Of a stretch of DNA of 64,000 nucleotides, positions 18,168 through 25,190 are shown in pieces. Each line of letters begins with the position of its first letter. Position 1 is the first letter of the stretch. The stretch is taken from the NCBI RefSeq assembly GCF_005938385.1, contig NZ_VCRA01000003.1, forward strand, positions 62,001 to 126,000, written 5' to 3'. The DNA is from Paenibacillus mesophilus. GTDB lineage: Bacteria > Bacillota > Bacilli > Paenibacillales > NBRC-103111. The notes under the pieces were generated by a model. It saw only the letters and a program-made list of their open reading frames with translations. It had not been told where the DNA came from and did no database searches. Both the position numbers and the translations under genes were made by a program.

Positions 18168-18242
18168 GTCCCCCAAAAATAACCCCCAAAAGTGAAGCTG
18201 GTCTTCGAAGCCGATTTCGAGTACTTTTGGGGGAGCCCCCGG
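18168..18242 (-). repeat. Dispersed 75-bp palindromic repeat, copy 1
   Basis: This element matches 42103-42177 in inverted orientation with no length difference. It has an outer GGGGGCTCCCCC palindrome and 11-bp arms CCCCCAAAAGT/ACTTTTGGGGG with a central variable part. It lies upstream of the DUF2487 gene. See findings. Confidence 0.85.
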
Positions 18243-18301
18243 AAACTTGAGGCGAACGAAAGCCGCCTTCTATAATTTAACATACAATCTCCCCAAAACC
18301 C

Positions 18302-18336
18302 AAAAAAAAAGACGGCTGAACTGGGTTCACCGTCTC
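18302..18336 (-). terminator. Terminator after the IDEAL-domain gene
   Basis: AGACGGTGAAC and GTTCAGCCGTCT form a stem with a short loop and are followed by nine T on the minus strand, 30 bp past the small IDEAL-domain gene. Confidence 0.85.
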
Positions 18337-18365
18337 CCTTTGTCGGTTGCAAGGCTTTCGAGCCT

Positions 18366-18551
18366 TTAAGAATGTAGCTCTTTCCATTGCTCGGTCAGCA
18401 CGATAAACGATTTCTCGTCCCCTCTCGCCAATGCGCTGTCGATTTCCCGGTAGAGCGTCTGTTCCTTTTGTTTGCGAATCGCTTCATCCAGCACCATTTC
18501 CGCGAATAGTCCCAACATAGCCGCATAACCGGATACGTCCATTTTTTCCAA
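18366..18551 (-). CDS. Small IDEAL-domain protein
   Basis: The 61-residue product matches the short IDEAL domain: AEMVLDEAIRKQKEQTLYRE followed by IDSALARGDEKSFIVLTEQW. The domain occurs alone or at the C-terminus of YpiB-type proteins in Bacillales; in B. subtilis ypiB is the neighbour of ypiF, so this may be a reduced YpiB. The role is unknown, possibly protein interaction. The start is a TTG at 18551 behind GGGAGGGG; an ATG three codons later is an alternative. It has its own terminator. Confidence 0.75.
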   Translation of the reverse strand: MEKMDVSGYAAMLGLFAEMVLDEAIRKQKEQTLYREIDSALARGDEKSFIVLTEQWKELHS

Positions 18552-18609
18552 AGCGCACCCCTCCCAGTAGGGAAAGCCGGATTGCCCGAAAGCGATCCAT
18601 CGGCGATCT

Positions 18610-19122
18610 TTACGTTAATTCGCCTCTGAACTCCTTTCCTTTCAGCAAGTAGCTTTCCATCGTTCTTTTCATTCGCTGCAAATCTTGCTCCGTCAGTTCC
18701 CGCACTACTTTGGCGGGAGAACCGAGCGATAACGTGTACCCGGGTATTTTCTTGTTTTCCGTGACGAGTGAACCCGCCCCTATTAAAGCATATTCACCGA
18801 CTTCCGCCCCGTTTAGGACGATAGCCCCCATACCGATTAATGTGCCGTTGCCTATCGTACAGCCGTGAATGATAGCCCCGTGCCCGACCGAAACTTCATC
18901 GCCTACGAGCAAGGGCTGGTTCGTGTTGACATGGCCGATGCTCCCGTCTTGAATGTTCGTCCTCCGGCCGATCCGGATCGGTGCGAGGTCCCCCCTCAGT
19001 ACGGTGTTGTACCAGACGGATCCTTCTTCCCCGATCGTTACATCTCCTATGATCTGTACTCCCGCAGCCAAAAAGACGGTTGGATGAACTTGGGGAAATG
19101 CTTCCTTGTACTTGTGCAGCAT
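18610..19122 (-). CDS. Gamma-class carbonic anhydrase-like hexapeptide-repeat protein
   Basis: The 170-residue protein is a left-handed beta-helix of hexapeptide repeats (VQIIGDVTIGEEGSVWYNTV, IGNGTLIGMGAIVLNGAEVG) with metal-ligand type histidines in SIGHVN, VSVGHGAIIHGC. This is the YrdA/PaaY/gamma-carbonic-anhydrase group; actual carbonic anhydrase activity is not guaranteed for all members. The ATG at 19122 has GGAGAGAG upstream; an ATG eight codons earlier has no site. It probably forms a trimer with metal sites at subunit interfaces. Confidence 0.88.
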   Translation of the reverse strand: MLHKYKEAFPQVHPTVFLAAGVQIIGDVTIGEEGSVWYNTVLRGDLAPIRIGRRTNIQDGSIGHVNTNQPLLVGDEVSVGHGAIIHGCTIGNGTLIGMGAIVLNGAEVGEYALIGAGSLVTENKKIPGYTLSLGSPAKVVRELTEQDLQRMKRTMESYLLKGKEFRGELT

Positions 19123-19170
19123 AATCGCTCTCTCCGTTTCTCGCATCAGTTTGAAATGGAGAAAATTGTA

Positions 19171-20313
19171 TCAAGGGAATACCGGGTTGTCAAATTCGTC
19201 CGGAACCGTCATTGGAATCGCTTCCTCATCCGCCAAGTATGTACCGGAAACGATGCTCACCCCCAGTTTCGTAAAAGCGACCGTTTTGCCCGCCTCTTCG
19301 TCTTCGCCGATCCGGATCAATCCCAAGTGCATCATCATCTGCAGGATGCGCTGATCGAATATCGAATCCGAAGAGTCGTAGTAGAACGGCCGGATAAGCG
19401 GACAAAGCGCAGAACCGAGCGATCCGGCGGAAACCCAATCCGTTGCAAGCTTGCCGATCCAATAAACGAGCGAATGCAGGTTCGGAATCGGACCTTTGTA
19501 CAGCTTGAGCCAAAACCGGTACACCTGCGACAAATCCTCGCGCTTTCCGCCGAGCACGTTATTCGTTCCTTTGTCGGTCAGCACCAGCAGCCCGGGCTGC
19601 TCGGCAATAAGATCGTGATAGTAGCAGTAGTCGTAAATAAGCGACAGGCGGTTAGGCAAATCCCGGTATTTGCGCCCGTATCCGAAACGCCATCCCCCTT
19701 TCGGCACCGGTTCTTCTTTGACGGCCAGACGATCGAGCAGCTGCAGCAGGTGTCGCTTGTAAATCGATCCGTCCGACGTCAGCACTACCTCATGGTGATA
19801 TATATAATGAAGAACGTTCGCTATGTCATCGACGATCAATTTTTGTTCGTCTCTGTAAACGGCGGGGGTATCGGCATACATCAGATTTTGTCCGAGCGTG
19901 CGTCCCATCGTTTCCATAAACCTTTTCTTCAAATCATGCGGAAATTGAAACAAATATTTCGTCGTATGCGAATATCCGTTGAACAGCCATCCCCGGTGCT
20001 TGAAGCTGGAAATCATATCCCGCGGATTGCGTTCTTCGCCGGCCGGCCCGAAATTCGACTGCCGGGCACGGGCGATTAGCTCCTCCAAGCTGAATAGATC
20101 GCGGGAATCGAACACGATTGAATTCAGAAACCGGATATGCTCGGTCGATAAAGCGCCGACTTCCCGTTCGAACACGTCTTTCCGGTTCACCTTCGACAAA
20201 ATCGACTGAATCAATTCGTTTTTCGAATGTCCGTTGCATTTGCAGTCGTAAGTGCTGGCTATGCTGCTCAATTGTTGAATATCGGCGTAGCAAAGCATGT
20301 CGGCCAAATTCAT
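19171..20313 (-). CDS. Unrecognised 380-residue cytoplasmic protein
   Basis: I do not recognise a named family with confidence. The 380-residue protein is soluble. Residues 1-40 (MNLADMLCYADIQQLSSIAS, then KNELIQSIL) look SAP-like or helix-hairpin-like. Several later segments resemble winged-helix units (for example LLVLTDKGTNNVLGGKREDL and ILQMMMHLGLIRIGEDEEAG). The arrangement recalls the non-helicase N-terminal part of bacterial XPB-type helicase relatives, but no Walker motifs are present. A good start at 20313 (AAAGGAGGATCGCT upstream) and dense coding support a real gene. It stands alone between the phosphatase and the gamma-carbonic-anhydrase-like gene. Confidence 0.75.
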   Translation of the reverse strand: MNLADMLCYADIQQLSSIASTYDCKCNGHSKNELIQSILSKVNRKDVFEREVGALSTEHIRFLNSIVFDSRDLFSLEELIARARQSNFGPAGEERNPRDMISSFKHRGWLFNGYSHTTKYLFQFPHDLKKRFMETMGRTLGQNLMYADTPAVYRDEQKLIVDDIANVLHYIYHHEVVLTSDGSIYKRHLLQLLDRLAVKEEPVPKGGWRFGYGRKYRDLPNRLSLIYDYCYYHDLIAEQPGLLVLTDKGTNNVLGGKREDLSQVYRFWLKLYKGPIPNLHSLVYWIGKLATDWVSAGSLGSALCPLIRPFYYDSSDSIFDQRILQMMMHLGLIRIGEDEEAGKTVAFTKLGVSIVSGTYLADEEAIPMTVPDEFDNPVFP

Positions 20314-20357
20314 AGCGATCCTCCTTTGCTTTACTAACCATTATCACTGTTTTTACG

Positions 20358-20400
20358 AAAAATAAACCTCCGGTGCCGTTTTTTCGGTACACCGGAGGTT
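20358..20400 (-). terminator. Terminator after the histidine phosphatase gene
   Basis: A perfect 11-bp stem AACCTCCGGTG/CACCGGAGGTT, followed on the minus strand by TATTTTTC, begins 8 bp past the stop codon of the phosphatase gene. Confidence 0.85.
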
Positions 20401-20407
20401 CGTCGAT

Positions 20408-21004
20408 TCATCCTATTTGATTAGCCCGTTCCGATTGCAAATGTGCGGTGCAATTGAACAAAGCGCACTCCCAGCTTGCGGCCCGTTTGTCGACAATCGT
20501 CAACGATGTATTCTGGATGGAGCCCTCCGGCATGTCGGCGAGCATCCCTTGCAGCATGACCGCTATAAAGGCGCCATGAGTGACAACGAGTACCCTTTTG
20601 CCTTCATATTCGGCGGACAGCTCCGAAATACAAGCGATCCCTCTTTCGAATAGACGTTCGTCGCTTTCGACGCCGTGATCCATCGACTTCCATTGTTCTC
20701 CCCATTCGGCGATCCGCTCTTCAAGCGTCGTTCCGTCCAGTCTGCCGTGAGTACGTTCCCGCAGCCGGCGTTCCGCACGGACCGGGCCGAAGTTCGACAT
20801 GGCTGCGATAATGTCCGCCGTTTCTTTGGCCCGGATCAAGTCGCTGCTCACTACGGCATCCCACCGCTCCTCTATCAATCGGCGTCCGAGCTTCTGCGCC
20901 TGCCATCTTCCCGCTTCATTCAATGGAATGTCGTTCTGCCCTTGAAGTCTCCCCGATATGTTCCAATCCGTCGTGCCGTGTCTGATGAACCCTAATGTCG
21001 TCAA
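20408..21004 (-). CDS. Histidine phosphatase family protein
   Basis: A 198-residue member of the phosphoglycerate-mutase-like superfamily. It begins MTTLGFIRHGTTDWNISGRL with the catalytic RHG phosphohistidine motif, has the second-shell SSDLIRAKETADII and a later VVTHGAFI segment carrying the second catalytic histidine. The substrate cannot be told from sequence; relatives include cofactor-dependent mutases, alpha-ribazole phosphatase and broad phosphatases. It is flanked by terminators on both sides and so is monocistronic. Confidence 0.88.
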   Translation of the reverse strand: MTTLGFIRHGTTDWNISGRLQGQNDIPLNEAGRWQAQKLGRRLIEERWDAVVSSDLIRAKETADIIAAMSNFGPVRAERRLRERTHGRLDGTTLEERIAEWGEQWKSMDHGVESDERLFERGIACISELSAEYEGKRVLVVTHGAFIAVMLQGMLADMPEGSIQNTSLTIVDKRAASWECALFNCTAHLQSERANQIG

Positions 21005-21025
21005 TGAAATCAGTCTCCCATCCGG

Positions 21026-21051
21026 AAAAAAAGACCTCCGCTAAGAGGTCG
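21026..21051 (-). terminator. Terminator after the anti-sigma gene
   Basis: GACCTC/GAGGTC with a 6-nt loop followed by seven T on the minus strand, a few bases downstream of the anti-sigma gene stop. Confidence 0.8.
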
Positions 21052-21062
21052 TTGCCGAATCA

Positions 21063-21665
21063 TTAAATTTTGGTGCGCGATAGCCAGTTCATAATGAGAA
21101 TCGTTCCGGTCAAACCGAGCAGCGACATGACAACCATATAGTCGGGAACGCTTCGGAAAGGCCCCATCTTCACCATATACGGATCTTTCAGGCTGGCGGT
21201 CGCGACCGGAAGCGCCTTCGCCTTGCCGGATACGGTCTGCACGTCCGTCGTAACGCTGGCGACCGGCTTCAGTCCGTACCGGGGTGATTTGTCCTCCGCG
21301 CCTACGCCCATAATGGACAACACAAAGCCGAACACGAACAAGGTCATGCAAAGCGCGACAACCGCGGTAAAATTTCTCCTCATCTTATAGGAAAAGGCAT
21401 ACAGCCTCTGCGGTACCGGAATTCGCCACGACTCGTCGGCGTATATGCGGTTCATGACTTGGCTGGATACGGGCACATATTCGATCCGGTGATCCACGCT
21501 GCCGACGGTATTGCGGATCAATTCGGTACTCTCTTCCCAAATCTCGAATTCTTCCCGGCATGAAGCGCAATGCCGGATATGCTCGTCGACGGCTTGGCGC
21601 CGATCGTCATGTTCAGGCAAATCCCAATAGGCCCCCAACCATTCTTGAACATCCTGGCATTTCAT
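21063..21665 (-). CDS. Zinc-finger (zf-HC2) anti-sigma factor
   Basis: The 200-residue protein begins with a putative zinc-finger anti-sigma domain: HIRHCASC is the HxxxCxxC ligand set around residues 29-36, after an early MKCQDVQEWLGAYWD helix. A transmembrane segment follows at about 97-120 (FTAVVALCMTLFVFGFVLSI) and a second hydrophobic stretch near the C-terminus (YMVVMSLLGLTGTILIMNWL). Such proteins hold an ECF sigma factor at the membrane and release it on envelope or redox stress. The sigma gene is just upstream, separated by about 120 bp containing a long inverted repeat. Confidence 0.88.
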   Translation of the reverse strand: MKCQDVQEWLGAYWDLPEHDDRRQAVDEHIRHCASCREEFEIWEESTELIRNTVGSVDHRIEYVPVSSQVMNRIYADESWRIPVPQRLYAFSYKMRRNFTAVVALCMTLFVFGFVLSIMGVGAEDKSPRYGLKPVASVTTDVQTVSGKAKALPVATASLKDPYMVKMGPFRSVPDYMVVMSLLGLTGTILIMNWLSRTKI

Positions 21666-21684
21666 CGCGGATTCATCCCTTCTT

Positions 21685-21785
21685 AGGAACTGTCACGTAA
21701 TTATTTACCTTGCGGCCGACGCCCGCTCCAATTCATGACAAGCGGGGCGCATCTCTTGCAGATCCGTTATTACGTGACAGTTCCC
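21685..21785. repeat. Inverted-repeat element between ECF sigma and anti-sigma genes
   Basis: Perfect 16-bp arms GGAACTGTCACGTAAT (21686-21701) and its complement (21769-21784) enclose 67 bp, which itself holds a smaller hairpin (CGCCCGCT with AGCGGGGCG, one bulge). The right arm touches the sigma stop codon. It could be a small mobile element (MITE) or a stabilising mRNA structure. Confidence 0.75.
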
Positions 21786-22366
21786 TACTCTTTAAAGATC
21801 GGTTCCATATAGGGCTCCAACTGCATTTTGATGCTGGCTCTCGCCCGGAACAGAAGCGACTTGACCGAGCTGACCGTTTGGCCCAAAATCGTGGCGATTT
21901 CCTGATAATCCATCTGGTCGTATTCACGCAATATAAGCGCGGAACGCTGCTTCTCGGGCAAATTGTTGATCGCGTCGCGCACCATGCTCACTCTCTCGTT
22001 GCGCAGCATCTTTTGTTCCGGCGTATACTCGGTGGAAGCGAGTGTCATGGCGAACGACCACGTGTCGTTTTGCTCAAGCGACACGTTGACGCTTTTATTT
22101 TTGCGCAGCTCGCTGAGCACCGTATTGCGGGCAATCGTATATAACCAAGTCGAGAAAGATGCCTCGACCTCGCGGAAAGAATGCAGACTGCGGTACGCTT
22201 TGTAGAAAGTTTCGGAGCACAAATCTTCGGCCATCGTCTCCATGCGGGCGCTTTTCAGCATGTGATAGATGTACGATAAAATTTTGCGCTCGTAACGCCG
22301 CATCAATTCCTCATAATATTGTACGTTTCCGTCCTTGATTTCCCGGATTAACTGGGAATCGGTCAT
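21785..22366 (-). CDS. ECF-family RNA polymerase sigma factor
   Basis: A 193-residue sigma-70 family group IV factor. Region 2 is in residues about 20-90 (YEELMRRYERKILSYIYHML, AEDLCSETFYKAYRSLHSF, FSTWLYTIARNTVLSELRKN) and region 4 in about 130-180 (NNLPEKQRSALILREYDQMD, YQEIATILGQTVSSVKSLLF). The start at 22366 has AGGAGGGG upstream; the longer frame is not supported. The downstream zf-HC2 protein is its likely cognate anti-sigma factor. GCAAC about 17 bp from GTAC at 22426-22451 could be an autoregulated ECF promoter. Confidence 0.93.
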   Translation of the reverse strand: MTDSQLIREIKDGNVQYYEELMRRYERKILSYIYHMLKSARMETMAEDLCSETFYKAYRSLHSFREVEASFSTWLYTIARNTVLSELRKNKSVNVSLEQNDTWSFAMTLASTEYTPEQKMLRNERVSMVRDAINNLPEKQRSALILREYDQMDYQEIATILGQTVSSVKSLLFRARASIKMQLEPYMEPIFKE

Positions 22367-22425
22367 TACAAGCGCCCCTCCTCGCCTTCCCGAGTGACGC
22401 TCCCTGCCGCTAGTTCTACTAAATA

Positions 22426-22451
22426 GTACTATGGCGGGAGCAAAAAGTTGC
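22426..22451 (-). promoter_or_regulatory. Possible ECF-type autoregulatory promoter
   Basis: On the minus strand GCAAC (22447-22451) and GTAC (22426-22429) are separated by 17 bases, like the AAC/CGT pattern of ECF promoters, 60 bp ahead of the sigma gene. Tentative. Confidence 0.3.
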
Positions 22452-22596
22452 GATGACGTATGAAAAAATATGTATCGTTGTCGGATCGTTCGCTTTAGGC
22501 TATAACAATTCTGCAAATACTAGGAAAAATCCTTCTTTTTTCGACAAGCTTATGTTAACTTTCAATGACAATATGCTTGCAAACCCGAACAAATGC

Positions 22597-22675
22597 AAAA
22601 AAAAAAGACCACCGAAACCGGTGGTTGCACAAAGTGCTATATTTTCGGATAGGAGTGGAGAGAAACCATACTGTA
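22597..22675 (-). ncRNA. Candidate small RNA with consensus promoter and strong terminator
   Basis: A consensus promoter at 22682-22710 should start a transcript near 22675 that ends at ACCACCG/CGGTGGT followed by ten T (22597-22625), about 79 nt. There is no plausible reading frame with a ribosome binding site. A pyrimidine-rich stretch (TCTCTCCACTCCTATCC) precedes the terminator and is complementary to Shine-Dalgarno sequences, as in several Gram-positive regulatory RNAs. The alternative is a terminated leader of the sigma gene, whose start lies 230 bp further. Confidence 0.6.
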
Positions 22676-22681
22676 CTTTTA

Positions 22682-22710
22682 TTATATGTATCCGTTTACA
22701 TTTTGTCAAC
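22682..22710 (-). promoter_or_regulatory. Consensus sigma-A promoter of the candidate sRNA
   Basis: TTGACA (22705-22710), 17-bp spacer, TATAAT (22682-22687) on the minus strand: an exact match to the consensus at both boxes and spacing. Confidence 0.85.
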
Positions 22711-22777
22711 AACTTTTTTGAAAACGGTTTCTCTGCGATATTCGGTTTTCACGCAAACGATACTCTCCTTATAGACG

Positions 22778-22814
22778 AAAAAAGCGGCGAAACGGTTGCA
22801 TCGTTTCGTCGCTT
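22778..22814 (-). terminator. Terminator of tyrA
   Basis: GCGACGAAACG and CGTTTCGCCGC form an 11-bp stem (one G-U) followed by TTTTTTCG on the minus strand, 20 bp past the tyrA stop. Confidence 0.85.
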
Positions 22815-22833
22815 TTATAAAAATATTTTCTCC

Positions 22834-23934
22834 TTATAACTGTACTGCGTAGTCGCTGCGCTTCAGCAGTTCAATCGCCGCGTCCATGTCGGTTTCGTTG
22901 CGGAACGACAGCCGGAGCACTCCGGGTACGTCCGCCCTGCTTTCGATAATATGAATGTTGCTCAAGTTGATACGATGATTGCCGAGAAGCGTAGCGATCT
23001 GTCCGATAATGCCCGGATGATCTTGAACGTCTACATAGACGTCGAACAGTGCGGTAATAACCCCTTTGCGTCTTTCGGGAAGCTGGCTCCGGAACGATCC
23101 GGCGCGCTCGAACTCCGACGCGATGGCTTCCCCGTCACCGGCTTCCAGCATGCAGGCGAACTTGGCGATCTCCTCGTTCCAATCCCGGAGCAGCCGGAGA
23201 AGCACGTGACGGTTGTTCAGCAAAATGTCCCGCCACATATCGGGATGACTTGAAGCGATCCTCGTAATGTCCCGAAACCCGCCGGCCGCCAAGCTGCGAT
23301 ACAGCCCGTCCCGTTCGTTGTAACGGGCGACCTGGTTCACGAGGGCCACCGCGATCACATGAGGCAGGTGGCTGATCGCACCGACGATTTCGTCATGATG
23401 CTTCGGATCGACCCGTACGATTTGCGCCTTCGTATATTGAAGCAGCTGCACGAGACGGTCGTATACGTCTTGGGGAGTTTCCTCGTCAGGCGTCAGCACA
23501 TAGAAGGCGTTCTCGTACAGATGCGAGGCGGCCGCCTCCACACCCGACCTTTCGGAGCCGGCCATCGGATGCCCTCCGATATAATGAACCCCCGGGACGA
23601 CCCGGCTCCGGGCATATTTCGCAACCGATGCCTTGGTGCTGCCGACATCCGAAATGATGCACCCGGGCTTCAGCCGAGTCTGCTGCAGCTTGTCGATGTA
23701 AGACTCCAGGGTGCCAACCGGCACGCAAAGGAAAATGAAATCGGCGTCAGCCGCAGCTTCTTCCAAGGAAGTACAGGCGTCGTCGATAACGCCGCGCTTC
23801 AAACTTTTTTCCAGCTCGGCCGGACTGATGTCGAAACCCGCAACCCGGATACCCGGCTTGCCCTTAAAGCATAGCGCCAGCGATCCGCCCATCAATCCGA
23901 CGCCGATAATGGCGACTTTGCTCATTCGATTCAC
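22834..23934 (-). CDS. tyrA: Prephenate dehydrogenase with C-terminal ACT domain
   Basis: TyrA oxidatively decarboxylates prephenate to 4-hydroxyphenylpyruvate with NAD+ for tyrosine synthesis. The 366-residue protein starts with a Rossmann motif (VAIIGVGLMGGSLALCFKG), has the catalytic GGHPMAGSERSGVEAA segment and the DPKHHDEIVGAISHLPHVIA helix, and ends in an ACT-type regulatory domain (from about residue 295: YVDVQDHPGIIGQIATLLGN) that probably senses tyrosine. It follows hisC by 15 bp and is the second gene of a hisC-tyrA unit ended by a terminator. Confidence 0.96.
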   Translation of the reverse strand: MNRMSKVAIIGVGLMGGSLALCFKGKPGIRVAGFDISPAELEKSLKRGVIDDACTSLEEAAADADFIFLCVPVGTLESYIDKLQQTRLKPGCIISDVGSTKASVAKYARSRVVPGVHYIGGHPMAGSERSGVEAAASHLYENAFYVLTPDEETPQDVYDRLVQLLQYTKAQIVRVDPKHHDEIVGAISHLPHVIAVALVNQVARYNERDGLYRSLAAGGFRDITRIASSHPDMWRDILLNNRHVLLRLLRDWNEEIAKFACMLEAGDGEAIASEFERAGSFRSQLPERRKGVITALFDVYVDVQDHPGIIGQIATLLGNHRINLSNIHIIESRADVPGVLRLSFRNETDMDAAIELLKRSDYAVQL

Positions 23935-23949
23935 TCTTTATTCTTAGAA

Positions 23950-25050
23950 TTAAGCTTGGACCGCGATCTCGTCCAGCACTTGCGTAAGCGCCGCGATAAA
24001 CTTGGCGTTTTGTTCCGAGCTGCCGACCGTCACGCGGATTTTGGTCGGGAAATCGAGCGCATGTCCGCCGCGCACGATCAGTCCTTTGCGCATTAACGAT
24101 TCGAATACTTCCTTCGCCGGACGCTTCACGTCGACCATAATGAAGTTGCCGTAAGCGGGATAGTACGACAAGCCGAGACGATTGAACTCACCCGTCAAAT
24201 ACTCGATCCCTTTCGCATTTTGCTCGCGGCAGTAGGCGATGAACTGCTGGTCCTTGACGGCCGCCTTAGCCGCCGCTTGGGCGAACCGGTTCGTATTGAA
24301 CGGCTCGCGCACCTGATTGATCGAATGGATCACTTCCGGGTGACCGACGCCATAGCCGATCCGCAGCGACGCCAAACCGTATATTTTGGAGAAGGTCCGC
24401 AGCGTTATAACGTTTTTGTACTCGGCGATCACTTCGATGCCGTCCGGAAGATCCGCGGAATCGGTGTATTCGATGTAGGCTTCGTCCAGCACGACCAATA
24501 CATGCGGCGGCACTTGCTTGAGGAAATCGTTTAACTCCGAACGGGTGACGACCGTTCCGGTCGGGTTGTTCGGGTTGCATACCCAGACGATCTTCGTCCG
24601 TTCGTTGATTTTTGCGAGCATCGCCGGCAAATCGTGCTTGCCGTCCTTGAGCGGAACTTCGATGGATACGGCTCCTTCGATCTCGCAGTTATGTTTGTAT
24701 TGGGGAAACGTATGGGTTGCCATGACCGTTTCGTCGCCTTGTACCAAATAAGCGCGGGCGATCATCAGTATGACATCGTCGGACCCTGCGCCGAATATGA
24801 TTTGATTCGGACGAACGCCCAGATGCTCGGCGAGCGCCGCCGTCAATTCGACAGCTCCGCCGTCCGGATACATGCTGATCGTAGCGGCTTCCGCGGCTAT
24901 CGCTTCTCTCGCTTTCGGAGAGCATCCGAACGGATTTTCGTTGGAAGCCAATTTGATTACTTCGCTGAGCCCAAGCTCGCGCTTTACTTCTTCGATCGGT
25001 TTACCCGGCTGGTATACCGGCAGATGGATAATATTTTGTTTCGGCTGCAC
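23950..25050 (-). CDS. hisC: Histidinol-phosphate aminotransferase (aromatic aminotransferase activity likely)
   Basis: A fold-type I PLP aminotransferase of 366 residues. KLASNENPFG near the N-terminus, CNPNNPTGTV, DEAYIEY, and TFSKIYGLASLRIGYG with the PLP lysine are diagnostic. In Bacillales this HisC works in histidine synthesis and also transaminates the tyrosine/phenylalanine precursors, which fits its position upstream of tyrA. A GTG at 25050 with GAGGTG upstream is the best start; the open frame to 25149 crosses the promoter. The TrpA-HisC contiguity of B. subtilis is broken here by about 12 kb. Confidence 0.95.
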   Translation of the reverse strand: MQPKQNIIHLPVYQPGKPIEEVKRELGLSEVIKLASNENPFGCSPKAREAIAAEAATISMYPDGGAVELTAALAEHLGVRPNQIIFGAGSDDVILMIARAYLVQGDETVMATHTFPQYKHNCEIEGAVSIEVPLKDGKHDLPAMLAKINERTKIVWVCNPNNPTGTVVTRSELNDFLKQVPPHVLVVLDEAYIEYTDSADLPDGIEVIAEYKNVITLRTFSKIYGLASLRIGYGVGHPEVIHSINQVREPFNTNRFAQAAAKAAVKDQQFIAYCREQNAKGIEYLTGEFNRLGLSYYPAYGNFIMVDVKRPAKEVFESLMRKGLIVRGGHALDFPTKIRVTVGSSEQNAKFIAALTQVLDEIAVQA

Positions 25051-25101
25051 GGATTTCACCTCTATGAAAGGATGGGGCTTGCAATTTGCGTAATAAATAG
25101 T

Positions 25102-25130
25102 ATTGTATCGCATTTGCTTGCGGCTTTCCA
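25102..25130 (-). promoter_or_regulatory. hisC-tyrA promoter
   Basis: TGGAAA (25125-25130), 17-bp spacer, TACAAT (25102-25107) on the minus strand, 50 bp ahead of the GTG start. Confidence 0.5.
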
Positions 25131-25131
25131 G

Positions 25132-25168
25132 AAAAAAAGAAACGACCACTTATCGCAAGCGGGTCGTA
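25132..25168 (-). terminator. Terminator after the GntR-SBP gene
   Basis: ACGACC/GGTCGT stem with an internal CTT/AAG pairing, followed by TTCTTTTTTT on the minus strand, 20 bp past the regulator's stop. It overlaps the -35 region of the hisC promoter. Confidence 0.75.
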
Positions 25169-25190
25169 ACGTTTGAATATGCGTCGAAGG

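Noticed and set aside
18149-18352. N-terminal extension of the DUF2487 gene
   Set aside because: The extra residues are the translated 75-bp repeat and a terminator; the same peptide-like string appears in another frame at the second repeat copy. A TTG with a strong ribosome binding site gives the family length.
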